From: Paratrimastix pyriformis | Lineage: Eukaryota > Preaxostyla > Paratrimastigidae | Assembly: GCA_027972325.1 (NCBI GenBank) | Contig: JAPMOS010000201.1 | Coordinates: 1 to 54,209, forward strand | Reading direction: 5' to 3' | Length of the DNA: 54,209 nt | Shown here: piece by piece, positions 30,187 through 39,187 of the stretch | Position numbering within the stretch: the first letter of the stretch is position 1 | How the letters are laid out: each line of letters starts with the position of its first letter | Position numbers and translations under genes: made by a program | Notes under the pieces: generated by a model | What the model saw: only the letters and a program-made list of their open reading frames with translations | Told to the model about the DNA's origin: nothing | Databases searched by the model: none

Positions 30187-30526
30187 ACAACCCGAGACTT
30201 TTTTGTCTCTATCTCTCTCCGCCACCTTCTTCCCGCTTTCCATGTGTCCCTGTTTTTTGAAAGAGTGGCTATTACCCCCTGGAGCCTCGTCGCATCGAGA
30301 AGACCGTTGATCTATTGTTCGACCATAACTTTTATCTTGTGCGGAACCCGTCAGCGTGGGTCCGTTCACCGAGAAGAGCGTGTGCCAGCCGTAGTTCGTC
30401 CTACAAGGGGAACAAAACAGAGAGATGGCGTGAGAAATAGTGCTTTCCTTGTGTCTGATTTTGAACTTCCTGGTTTTGAAAAGAGTGGCTGTTACCCCTG
30501 GAGTATCCCGCATGGAAACCGCCAAA
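30187..30526 (+). promoter_or_regulatory. Region between gene copies with duplicated 5' box
   Basis: Holds two copies of a block TTTTGAAA(A)GAGTGGCT[A/G]TTACCCC with CTGGAG after it (30254-30283 and about 30475-30503), each followed by a CGCAT-containing segment. The second directly precedes the copy 2 start at 30527. This looks like a tandemly duplicated promoter or 5' UTR, perhaps left by the same duplication that made the gene pair. No other gene is seen. Confidence 0.45.
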
Positions 30527-31888
30527 ATGCAGAGGAAGCACGCAAGTCATGCCATGCTTAGCAGACGGACTCGGTCTCGCCAGGTGATCATTCTCGTCGA
30601 GGACGTTCCCGAGTCCCTTCCTGAGCCCCTTCCTGAGTCCCTTCCTGAGCCCCTTCCTGAGCCCCTTCCTGAGTCCCCTTCCTGAGCCCCTTCCTGAGCC
30701 CCTTCCTGAGCCCCTTCCTGAGCCCCTTCCTGAGCCCCTTCCTGAGCCCCTTCCTGAGCCCCTTCCTGAGCCCCTTCCTGAGCCCCTTCCTGAGCCCTTC
30801 CTGAGCCCTTCTGAGCCCCTTCCTGAGCCCCTTCCTGAGCCCCTTCCTGAGTCCCCTTCCTGAGCCCCTTCCTGAGCCCCTTCCTGAGCCCCTTCCTGAG
30901 CCCCTTCCTGAGCCCCTTCCTGAGCCCCTTCCTGAGCCCCTTCCTGAGCCCCTTCCTGAGCCCCTTCCTGAGCCCCTTCCTGAGCCCCTTCCTGAGCCCC
31001 TTCCCGGCATGATGCCACGACAAGCCCCCCCGGCTACGAAGTCCGCTGCTCCCCCGCTCCTCAATCGGTCTGTTTACTGTTTTCCCTGATGTGTTGTGGG
31101 TTTCTCATGCCTCTCCTCCAGGACCTACGACTTCTTTCAACCGGAGGACAAGACCGAGGTGCACCTAAGCCGACAGGCTTTTACGAACGGATCTTCCCCA
31201 AGCTGCTGGCAAGTTGGTTCCCGAACACGAATCATCTGAATCCCGGCCTCATCGTCCCCGTTCACTTTTTGAAGCCGTTGACTGAGTACCATTTCTCCGC
31301 TCCCATCTGTGTTGAGTTGCACAAGGTACTCACCCGGATGGTTCTCGCTTTCGGTGGCGTCCTTTTTCCTTGACCAGCGGACGCTGTTCTGATACGTCGC
31401 AGACCTACAGGGGCCTGTCAGCAAGAGCCTTGCTCATTACCCTGCTCCTTGATTCCGAGGCTGCATTCGACATCGACCACCCCATCGAGGGCCCGATGAG
31501 GCTCGATGAGATCGTCCTCTGGGAACGCTCTTACCCCTTCTACCTCAGGGGGGTTCTTCGTGACCGTTCCCTGTTGGAGCGCACTGACTACTACGGAGAA
31601 CAGTTCCCCAAGGTATTCCTGGCCTGCGAACGTGAATACCTCTCTCTCTCCGCGGACGAACGGAAGACCTATGACTGGTCGATTCAGTGCCACAAGTTCC
31701 GCACCAGCACCTGCTCGCGCGAGCTTCCTACCCTTTGGGACTTCCTCTTAACTGGGCCCCTTCCTCTGCCCCTTCCTGTCCTTGTGGCTGAGCCCGAACC
31801 CGTGCCGGAATCCGTGCCCCTTCCCGAGAACGTGCCGGTAGCCGATGATGACGAAGATGAATGGTTTGCCGGCGATAAATTCGGATGA
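30527..31888 (+). pseudogene. Unknown two-exon protein, copy 2 (decayed)
   Basis: Paralogue of copy 1. It starts MQRKHASHAMLSRRTRSRQ, then (Pro-Glu-Pro-Leu)n from the 12-bp minisatellite, then [20 protein letters not shown] at the same donor (CAATCG|GTCTGT, about 31066) and the same type of acceptor (CTCCAG, about 31122). Exon 2 matches copy 1 over its whole length (FPKLLASWFPNTNHL; DYYGEQFPKVFLACEREYLS; ERKTYDWSIQCHKFRT). Compared with copy 1 it has one base fewer near 31165 and a further frame change near 31370. It also has a longer acidic tail (PVPESVPLPENVPVADDDED). Probably a pseudogene or a rapidly changing paralogue. Confidence 0.55.
30604..31003 (+). repeat. 12-bp minisatellite (CCTTCCTGAGCC)
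   Basis: About 33 copies of a 12-bp unit coding Pro-Glu-[Pro/Ser]-Leu on the plus strand, with a few 11- and 13-bp units that shift the frame. The minus strand gives Gln-Glu-Gly-Ala or Lys-Gly-Leu-Arg repeats, which are shadows. Confidence 0.95.
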
Positions 31889-32189
31889 CGACACTGGCAA
31901 CAACGACTACAACGCCAACCCCCAAGGCGAAGACGAAGACGAAGACGAGTAATGAATCTGGTTCTCTTTTTGATCCGAAATTAGAGGCTCGACGTTTTCT
32001 CTCGAAAAAGGAGGAGGAAGTGCGTCAGGGTGAAGCAAGGTGAAAGTGAAGCAAGGAGGATTTGGGAGGGTCTGTTCATGAAAACCCGCGGGCCCTCACT
32101 ACAGACAGGCCGAGTGGGGAGGGTCTGTCCACGAAAACCCGGAGGCCAGAGCGTCGGGCTTTTTTCTATAGAAATCTCAATGTCTATAG
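31889..32189 (+). other. Intergenic segment with a 25-bp direct repeat
   Basis: No gene seen. Contains GGGAGGGTCTGTTCATGAAA at about 32067 and a near copy with CCACGAAAACCCG about 50 bp later, then an AT-rich stretch that grades into a degraded satellite monomer from about 32160. Confidence 0.5.
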
Positions 32190-32795
32190 CGTCCACAGAA
32201 ACCCTGGAACACCCCGACAAACATCGCGTTACGGGTTCTGATGATGTAAATCGATTGTTGTCATCGAAAAACATTTGCCGGTATGATGTCGACAACCTCG
32301 AAAAATTCGATTTCTATTGAAAATCCATACCGCCGGTATGGATTTTAGTACCCCGACAAACATCGCGATACGGGTTCTGATGATGTAAATCGATGAGTTT
32401 CATCGAAAAAACACTTGGGATGATGTCAGAACACCACCTCGAAAAATTCGATTTCTATTGAAAATCCATACCGCCGGTATGGATTTTAGTACCCCCGACA
32501 AACATCGCGTTACGGGTTCTGATCGAAAAACACTTGGGATGATGTCAGAACACCACCTCGAAAAATTCGATTTCTATTGAAAATCCATACCGCCGGTATG
32601 GATTTTAGTACCCCCGACAAACATCGCGTTACGGGTTCTGATGATGTAAATCGATGAGTTTCATCGAAAAAACACTTGGGATGATGTCAGAACACCACCT
32701 CGAAAAATTCGTTTATTGAAAATCCATACCGCCGGTATGGATTTTAGTACCCCCGACAAACATCGCGTTACGGGTTCTGATGATGTAAATCGATG
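32190..32795. repeat. Satellite block 3 (variant subfamily, ~4.5 copies)
   Basis: The first monomer is strongly diverged and the others carry the variant GCGTTACGGGTTC and GATGTAAATCG. One monomer lacks about 20 bp. The block runs directly into the hairpin cluster at the left edge of the DIRS-like fossil, ending within the monomer at CGATGAGTTT. Confidence 0.9.
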
Positions 32796-32879
32796 AGTTT
32801 TGGGTCGATACTTCCCAAAACTACAGTTATACTCTAGGGAACACTCCCGTGTTCCTCGGAGTAGAGAGTATCTCTACTC
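32796..32879 (+). promoter_or_regulatory. Three consecutive perfect hairpins at DIRS left edge
   Basis: AGTTTTGGG/CCCAAAACT (32796-32822), GGAACAC/GTGTTCC (32838-32855) and GAGTAGAGA/TCTCTACTC (32859-32879) follow each other without gaps of more than about 15 bp. DIRS elements have inverted termini and folded replication intermediates, so this may be part of the element's left terminus. Confidence 0.6.
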
Positions 32880-32917
32880 TTTGATGTAAGCGTTGCGATT
32901 ATCATCCCCCTCGCGCA

Positions 32918-34225
32918 ATGAAAGAAAAGAAAAAGAACGGAGTACCGGCACAGATAGAGATGCCAACCCCGGTTCGCGATCGTTTTTTCCCTCTGGCGAA
33001 ACGCTTGTTTTCTCCCGTCCGAATGTCGAACTTTCCCATCTCTGGTTCTTCTGAACGTGCTGCGACTGCTCTTGGGGGCTCTGAGGCTTTGCCTCTTTCG
33101 GTCCTGACTACTCCTGGTCCGGTTGCGGCTCTACCAGTCTCGGCAAGGCCTTCACCGTTGCCGTTACCTGCGGAGTCAACTCCGGTGCCGAGGACCCCTC
33201 CTGTGAGTTCTGCCGGCCAGGACCTAGTTCCTGTCGTACGTGTTACGGAATCGCCACTCCCGTCTCCGGGCGTGACCGATCCGGGCAATCTCCATTTTGT
33301 TTTGCGGCCCATTGGGTCCGGGGCTCAGGCGGTGACGCCCGCCCCTCGAGTTCCTTCGCCGAGGACGCCGCCTCTTCCGCGGTCCTCTTCGCCGCCCGCG
33401 CGATCTCTTTCGCCGCTGAGCGCTGCTGGGCGTCCGCGCACGGAGCTGGGCAGGGCGATGCTCGCTCCGCCGGCCGCTGCCCGTGGCCGTCTCCCCGGCG
33501 TCTCTTCGCCGTTGGGGCAGCCGTCTTCTGACCGGCGGGTGCCAGCCTCTCCGGCCTCGTGCCCCACCCCTCATTCGGCCCCGCCGATCCATTCGCATCC
33601 GGCCGCTCCGTTGCCGGCGCTTCCCAAGCAGCAGGCGACACCGCGGCGGTACTTGACCAGCGTTCCGCGGCCCCTGAAGGGGCCTCTGTACGGCCGGTGG
33701 CTCAGTCGGAGCCTCGGCCGGCGCCTCCGCGCCCGGCTCCGATCCCATCTCGGTCGGAATCCTTACCTCGTGACCCGGTCCACCCTCGGGCCGGTTCCCC
33801 TCCTGACCCGACCATCGCCCGGTCGGCGTCCGTGCCCCGCGACGCCACCCCTTCGCGGCCGGCGTCCGGGCGTCCCGACCCGCTCCACTCTCGAGCGGCG
33901 TCGCCCCGTGACCAGTCCCCGTCCCGGCCGTCGTCCCATTTGGCCCGGCGTCGGGGGTCCCCTCAGCCACCTCCGTTCCGTCGTCGGCGGTCGCCCAGTC
34001 GGGGGTCGGGCTCCCGCTCGGGGCTTCGGGGTCTCCCTCGCGATCGTCACGCTCGTCGCGCACGGAGCGGTCCTCGCGCTCCTCGCGCTCGGGTTCGGGG
34101 GGCCGCTCTCGGGCTTCGTCTCGGGCCTCGCGTTCGGGGTCGTCGGCGGCCTCGCCGAGCCGGCGCCCTCCGGCTTCTCCGCGGGCGGCCGTCCGGGACG
34201 GCCCTCTGGCTGCCGCTCCGGATGA
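32918..34225 (+). CDS. DIRS gag-like frame
   Basis: A 435-codon frame rich in Pro, Arg, Ser and Ala, starting MKEKKKNGVPAQIEMPTPVR. The first 120 residues look protein-like (VPVVRVTESPLPSPGVTDPG; GNLHFVLRPI) and the rest is low complexity. It occupies the gag position upstream of the reverse transcriptase. No zinc knuckle is seen. It is treated as a fossil part. Confidence 0.5.
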   Translation: MKEKKKNGVPAQIEMPTPVRDRFFPLAKRLFSPVRMSNFPISGSSERAATALGGSEALPLSVLTTPGPVAALPVSARPSPLPLPAESTPVPRTPPVSSAGQDLVPVVRVTESPLPSPGVTDPGNLHFVLRPIGSGAQAVTPAPRVPSPRTPPLPRSSSPPARSLSPLSAAGRPRTELGRAMLAPPAAARGRLPGVSSPLGQPSSDRRVPASPASCPTPHSAPPIHSHPAAPLPALPKQQATPRRYLTSVPRPLKGPLYGRWLSRSLGRRLRARLRSHLGRNPYLVTRSTLGPVPLLTRPSPGRRPCPATPPLRGRRPGVPTRSTLERRRPVTSPRPGRRPIWPGVGGPLSHLRSVVGGRPVGGRAPARGFGVSLAIVTLVAHGAVLALLALGFGGPLSGFVSGLAFGVVGGLAEPAPSGFSAGGRPGRPSGCRSG

Positions 34226-34256
34226 GCTGCAGAGACTGAGGGAGCAGAATCAGTCG

Positions 34257-36392
34257 TTGATGACGCGTATGGCGGCTCTGGAGGCGCGTTCAGCGGCTGG
34301 CCCAGAGGACATCCCTGCCCCGAAGGAGCCCTTTGCGAAGCTCCTCCGAAGGGAGAGAGTCCTGGAGGAGCGGTTGAAGCTCCAGGCCGCGGGGGTGCGT
34401 ATGCCCCTCGCGGCCTTGGTAGACTTCAGCGAATTTGGCCTGGACGTGGCCTTTGATGATGCCGTATACCCGCCGGACTATATCGCTGCGGTCCGTGCGG
34501 CGGTTGGGCCGGTCCGGGTTCCCAACTTGCATGCGGACGTACCTCCCGCGATCATGGAGGAGCGTCAACGCACGTCCCTGACCCGCCTTCTTTCGGCCCC
34601 GCGGCCATTGGGGTTCCCATCTGGAGCCCCAATCCTGCCGCCCCCTCCGGTGAACTACTTCTTGGACTCGGTCGGCAAGAGCCGACGCGAGCGTCTCGAA
34701 GCCGGGGCTAAGAGACTCCAGACCCATCTCGGGTTCCTTGTGCTTGAGTCACGGGAGGTGGAACTTTCCCGGTTGGCTGTTCTAGGCCACCGGAAGTCGC
34801 TGCTCCCGATGCTGGTGGGGCTGGCGGGTGGGAATGAGGAGCGGGCGAGGGAGGCCCTTGCCCACCTCCTGCCCCCTCTGGATGATGCGGTCAACTTCTT
34901 GACCGCACTCCAAGAACAACTTGAAGTCGAAATCGCCCTCGACTCCGCCCGGCTCCGCCAGACCTTGGAGCCCTATGTCTCGTGGGGCAAGCTTAAGACT
35001 TGGTCGGCCAAAGCTGCGGCCGACCGGGCGGGCGCCGGCGGGCAGCCTGCCATGCTTGCCCAGTACCCCGACCCGGCGCGCCTGCCGTGGTCGGCTGAGG
35101 TGATTAACTCCCACCTTGAAGCACTCAAGGCGAAGTCGGAGACCCGCAAGCTCGAGAAGCGGACCGACGAAGCCGAGGGGAGGAGGCCGACGAGTCCGAC
35201 CGCTCGCGGGAGCGAGAGGGCGGCAAGACTCGTGGGCGAGGTGAGCACCGGGACCGCGGCTCCTCTCGCCGCGACCGGGGCGGTGACCGGCGGGACCGCG
35301 GTAGTGACCGGCGGGACCGTGGGCGAGACCGCGGTGGACGCGGGGCCGGGCTGGGTACCGTGGGGTGCTCGCCTGAACAAGCGCCCGCGCCATGACTCGG
35401 CGCCCAACCATGCGGCTCCGCGCCAGCACCAGGCCGCCGCGAAGAAAGAGGTAGGTAACTGCTCCCATCTTCCCCCCCCTACCACTGTTTTTCCTTGCGG
35501 GTATGCAATAAGAAAGACCTTGGTCGTTCCGACTGGTCTCCCGCAGGAAGAGGGTGGGGGGAGGGTGGGGTCTGGTACCGGTTCCCTTGGCCCGAGGGGG
35601 GTGGAGGACCTCTTTGTGGGTCGGTTCCGCACCCCTGAGGAGCAGGCGGCGAGTTTGGGATTGTCGTCGGACGCCCTCAAGCTAGGCGGGGCCCTGGACG
35701 ATTTCTCCATCTGTCCCCCACTGGAGGGCCCAGATGGCCCGGGGCTGGGCGCTCCGGGTCTCTTGGCCGAAGAGCTCTGGACCAAGTCGGGTTCAGTTTC
35801 TCTCGAGCAGGCACTGGCGCTCAACCAGGCGATGGCCAGCTCGCAGCCAGTGGGGGGGCGTCTGAAGTCGTTCCTCGCGGCCTGGGACGCACTGCGCTTC
35901 CAGACCGAGTGGTGCCACGATCTGGTGAAGGAGGGCCTTCGCCTAGAGTGGGTCTCGCACCCTCCGGAGCACTGCATCCGGACTTCGCAGATCCCGTTGT
36001 CGGACGAGGACCTGCGGGCACTCGGGGAAGAGATCCAGGCCTTCAAAGAGGCAGGCGCGGTTGCCGAGGTGGCGCCCTCCTTTGCGAGGGCGATCCTTCC
36101 CCTGTTCACAGTCCCCAAGAAGGACGGGGGTCGGCGCGGCGTCATCAACGCGGCTCCCCTGAACGAGTTCGTCAGCTGCGACCATTTCAGGGTGGAGGCC
36201 TTGTCCACGGCGGCGGCGCTGGTGGGCAAGGGGGACTGGATGTTAAGCCTCGACTTCTCCAAGGCTTATCTCCATGTCCCACTCCCCCTGGAGACCTCCA
36301 GATACCTCTGCTTCAGTTGGGAGGGCAGGGTGTACGCCTTTGTGGCGATGCCCTTCGGCCTAAATACGGCTCCACGCACATTTACAAAATGA
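34257..36392 (+). CDS. DIRS gag/pol frame with reverse transcriptase
   Basis: Residues 1-330 are helical and Leu/Ala/Arg-rich (LLRRERVLEERLKLQAAGVR; LSRLAVLGHRKSLLPMLVGL) and may form a gag-like domain. The last 150 residues are the fingers and palm of a DIRS-type reverse transcriptase. Motifs: LFTVPKKDGGRRGVIN, LSLDFSKAYLHVPL (first catalytic Asp) and FVAMPFGLNTAPRTFTK. The remaining catalytic motif lies further along the element. It is a fossil part; the family is distinguished from Ty3 by the AMPFGLNTAPRTFTK style and by the downstream recombinase. Confidence 0.75.
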   Translation: MMTRMAALEARSAAGPEDIPAPKEPFAKLLRRERVLEERLKLQAAGVRMPLAALVDFSEFGLDVAFDDAVYPPDYIAAVRAAVGPVRVPNLHADVPPAIMEERQRTSLTRLLSAPRPLGFPSGAPILPPPPVNYFLDSVGKSRRERLEAGAKRLQTHLGFLVLESREVELSRLAVLGHRKSLLPMLVGLAGGNEERAREALAHLLPPLDDAVNFLTALQEQLEVEIALDSARLRQTLEPYVSWGKLKTWSAKAAADRAGAGGQPAMLAQYPDPARLPWSAEVINSHLEALKAKSETRKLEKRTDEAEGRRPTSPTARGSERAARLVGEVSTGTAAPLAATGAVTGGTAVVTGGTVGETAVDAGPGWVPWGARLNKRPRHDSAPNHAAPRQHQAAAKKEVGNCSHLPPPTTVFPCGYAIRKTLVVPTGLPQEEGGGRVGSGTGSLGPRGVEDLFVGRFRTPEEQAASLGLSSDALKLGGALDDFSICPPLEGPDGPGLGAPGLLAEELWTKSGSVSLEQALALNQAMASSQPVGGRLKSFLAAWDALRFQTEWCHDLVKEGLRLEWVSHPPEHCIRTSQIPLSDEDLRALGEEIQAFKEAGAVAEVAPSFARAILPLFTVPKKDGGRRGVINAAPLNEFVSCDHFRVEALSTAAALVGKGDWMLSLDFSKAYLHVPLPLETSRYLCFSWEGRVYAFVAMPFGLNTAPRTFTK

Positions 36393-37964
36393 TGCGGGTT
36401 CCCATGGCAGAGATCCGGTTCAAAGGGGTGAGGATCTCTATCTATTTGGACGATATCCTGGTGGTAGGATCGTCCAGGGAAGAGACCGTGCGGCACACGG
36501 TTTTCGCGATCCTCCTTTGACCGAGCTGGGGTTTGGCTTGAACGCCAAGAAATGCACACCGGCTCCGGTGACCTGCCTGGAGCACCTCGGTTTGCAGATC
36601 GACTCGGTGCGCATGGCGTTCAGGGTTCCGTCTCACAAGGTCAGGGCTACTCTTTCCTTGGTCGAGGCGGCTCCTGTCCAGGGGGGCCGGAACGGCCCTT
36701 CAGAGCACGGGAGTTAGCGAGACTCGCTGGCTCCCTGTCCTGCCTCCGGGAGGCGGTCCTGCCTGCCCATCTTTACCTGTTCAACTTGAACCGGTTGGCC
36801 TCCAAGACGAGGAGGTGCCCCGGCGGTTGGGAGGCAGTGGCGCTCCTGGACGATCCATCGCGTGCGGATCTCCGCTGGTGGCGGGACAATTTGTCCCGCT
36901 GCAACGGCGCGTCGTTCGCCCCGCCGAGACCCCAGGTGGTGATACAGACGGATGCGTCCTTCTTCGCCTGGCGGGAGTCCTCCGCACACGGAGGGGGGAG
37001 TATCGCGAGACGAGGGGATTGTGGCCCCTCGAGCTGGATCCCCACTCGATCTCACCCTTGAGTTGGAAGCGGGCTTCCTCACGCTGCGCACCTTCGCCGA
37101 CGCTGTGAGGGGTCAGCAGGTGCTTTGGCGCTGCGACAACTCCGCGGTCGTCTGGGGGTCACGAAGTGGAAGTCGACCTCGCCGGAAATGAATGCGGGTT
37201 GCGGCGTCTCTTCGACCTCGTCTCCGAGCTGGGCATTCGGCTCGTGGCGGTTCATGTCCCAGGCCGGACAAACTACCGGCCCGACTTCCTGTCTCGGTGG
37301 CTGGACCCGGAGGACTGGAAGATCCACCCAGTGGTCTTCCGCCTGGCGATGGATCTTCTGGGCCCGTGCGAAGTCGACGCTTTCGCCACCCAGGGCAATC
37401 ACCTCCTCCCGAGGTGGTGGTTCGTTTCCCCGCTCTCGGGTGCGAGGCGGTGGATGCTCTGAAGCAGGATTTGGGAGTGACGTGCTGGTGCAACCCCCGT
37501 TCTCCCTTCTGCTGCCCCTGCTCAGACGCATTGCGGCGCAGCGGGCGTCGGCGGTGGTCTGCGTCCCCTTCTGGCCGACGCAGCCGTGGTGGCCACTGCT
37601 CCTGACTCTGCTGGTCAGACCCCGTTGCTGCTTCCCCAGTCGCCGGCCCTCTTCCTGCCGCAGTCGATGGCCAATCAATCCCCGCTGGGGACTCCGCCTT
37701 GGCTAGCGTGGTGGTCCGGGTGTCGGGCCACCCGGTCAACCGAAAGAAGGCCAGGGCCCGCTTCGGACAGGCTCTGTCGGTCCCGGTGGACGATCTGATC
37801 GGTCGCCTGCCCCTGGGCTGGGGAGAGAGGACGACGAGTGGTCCTGTCCCAGCTGTTGGGTCGATTGCTGCGACTCGCTAGGGCTGGAGGCGACCGAGCT
37901 CGCCCGCCCCAGTCCGGAGCGGGCGGGTACCGCCACCTCGGCGGCGGGAGGGTTCGTCCCTCAG

Positions 37965-38315
37965 TTGCCCATGGGCCTTTCGGAGAGGGCGCGCCGCCTT
38001 ATCGGGGCGCGTTTGGAACCCTCGACTCAGAAAGCCTATGCGGCGGCTTGGAAGCGCTATACCACTTGGTGCGCAGCTCGGGGCAGGGACCCTTGCCTTC
38101 GGGACCGGGTGGGGCTTGCAGTCCAGACAGCCAATTTTGTGGCGGATGAGCAGGCCGAGTTGCAGCTGGGGTACTCTGCATGCAAGTCTCGCGTGGCAGC
38201 GATCTCCACCAATTTGAAGCCGATTCTTGGCTTCGCGGTCGGGGAGGAACCCTCAGTGTCGGCCCTCATGACGGGTGTCAGGAAGGTCCGAGTAGTTATA
38301 AAAGGAGAGTTCTGA
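37965..38315 (+). CDS. DIRS tyrosine recombinase, N-terminal part
   Basis: Reads GLSERARRLIGARLEPSTQK, then YAAAWKRYTTWCAARGRDPC and a helical stretch to IKGEF. This matches the N-terminal core-binding (SAM-like) domain of phage-integrase-type recombinases in DIRS elements. The catalytic R...HxR...Y part is not present in the window because the viral element begins here. Confidence 0.65.
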   Translation: MPMGLSERARRLIGARLEPSTQKAYAAAWKRYTTWCAARGRDPCLRDRVGLAVQTANFVADEQAELQLGYSACKSRVAAISTNLKPILGFAVGEEPSVSALMTGVRKVRVVIKGEF

Positions 38316-38354
38316 GACAAGCGATTTTCACACACAATTTTTCACGCTTGCGTT

Positions 38355-38640
38355 GTTATTTGAGGCAAAAATCGATTTCTTCAGAACAAAATCTTTTTCT
38401 CATTATTTTTATCGAAAAGGAGCATTTTATTTTATCAGCTTTGAATGATTTAAGCATTAATTTTCTTGAGCTACAAACGTTATTTGAGGCAAAAATCGAA
38501 TTCTTCAGAGCAAAATCTTTTTTCTCAATGTTTTTTAAGTAAAACGAGCATTTTATTTTAATCAGCTTTGAATGATTTAAGCATCAATTCTTTTGAGCTA
38601 CAAACGAAATTAGAGGCAAAAAGCGAATTCTCCATGCATT
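38355..38640 (+). repeat. ~124-bp tandem repeats at viral element left end
   Basis: Units starting GTTATTTGAGGCAAAAATCG at 38355 and 38479, and a degraded third (GAAATTAGAGGC) at about 38606. Each contains GAGCATTTTATTTTA and CAGCTTTGAATGATTTAAGC. They lie just inside the GC-to-AT junction. They may be part of a terminal repeat or a promoter region. Confidence 0.8.
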
Positions 38641-39187
38641 TTCAATTTTTTTCCATTTTTTGTCCCAGAAATTATTTTGCCATTTTTGTCAAATCAAACA
38701 ATTCAATCATCTTAAGCATCAAACGAAAGAGAATTCAATCAGAAACAGCTTATCTCTTCATTCAAAATAAAATTGTGACAAAAGTGCTTTTCAAAAGTGA
38801 TCATTAAATAATGCATCAATCTTAAGTAAATGATGCATTCTTTTGATTGAATCAGCTCAAATAATTGATTCTAAGAAAATGGAAAAGTATGACAAAATGA
38901 TAAAACAATATGAAATTTGATTTCAGCACCGAGCCCTTTAAAGCGAAAATTTACTCAGCTTTGACATGAATTGAAAGAGAAATCAATCAGATTTACCTTC
39001 TATTTCAAAGAGATAAAAAACAGCGTTTCATCATTTGAGCTATAAGGCTAATAAAGCGCAATTTTGATGAGCTACTGACGATATAATGAGGAATATCTCA
39101 TCAGAATGCGCACTCATTATAATCACTGAATCAGTAAAGGTATTTTAAGAAAAATTATTATCTATAGTTAGTATATAATAACCACTA
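38641..39187. other. AT-rich non-coding stretch of viral element
   Basis: No gene is supported. It is very AT-rich, with CAGCT-containing fragments reminiscent of the repeats to its left. It ends in TATAGTTAGTATATAATAAC just before the ATG at 39188, a likely promoter. Confidence 0.5.

Larger units (their letters stand above)
32796..38315 (+). mobile_element. DIRS-like tyrosine-recombinase retrotransposon fossil
   Basis: GC-rich element with parts in DIRS order. A Pro/Arg/Ser-rich gag-like frame (32918-34225) comes first, then a helical gag/pol lead-in and reverse transcriptase (34257 to about 36500: PLFTVPKKDGGRRGVINAAP, SLDFSKAYLHVPLP, AMPFGLNTAPRTFTK, YLDDILVVGS). RNase H-like segments follow (about 36940-37350: VVIQTDASFFAW, AVHVPGRTNYRPDFLSRW), and then the N-terminal part of a tyrosine recombinase (37965-38315: RARRLIGARLEPSTQKAYAA). 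The sequence passes abruptly into AT-rich viral-element DNA near 38315, so the recombinase and the right terminus are missing here. The element is broken, with several breaks besides this truncation. Confidence 0.8.

Noticed and set aside
30401-31064. Minus-strand Gln-Glu-Gly-Ala and Lys-Gly-Leu-Arg repeat proteins
   Set aside because: Shadows of the 12-bp minisatellite; the plus-strand Pro-Glu-Pro-Leu frame agrees with the paralogous gene and its intron.
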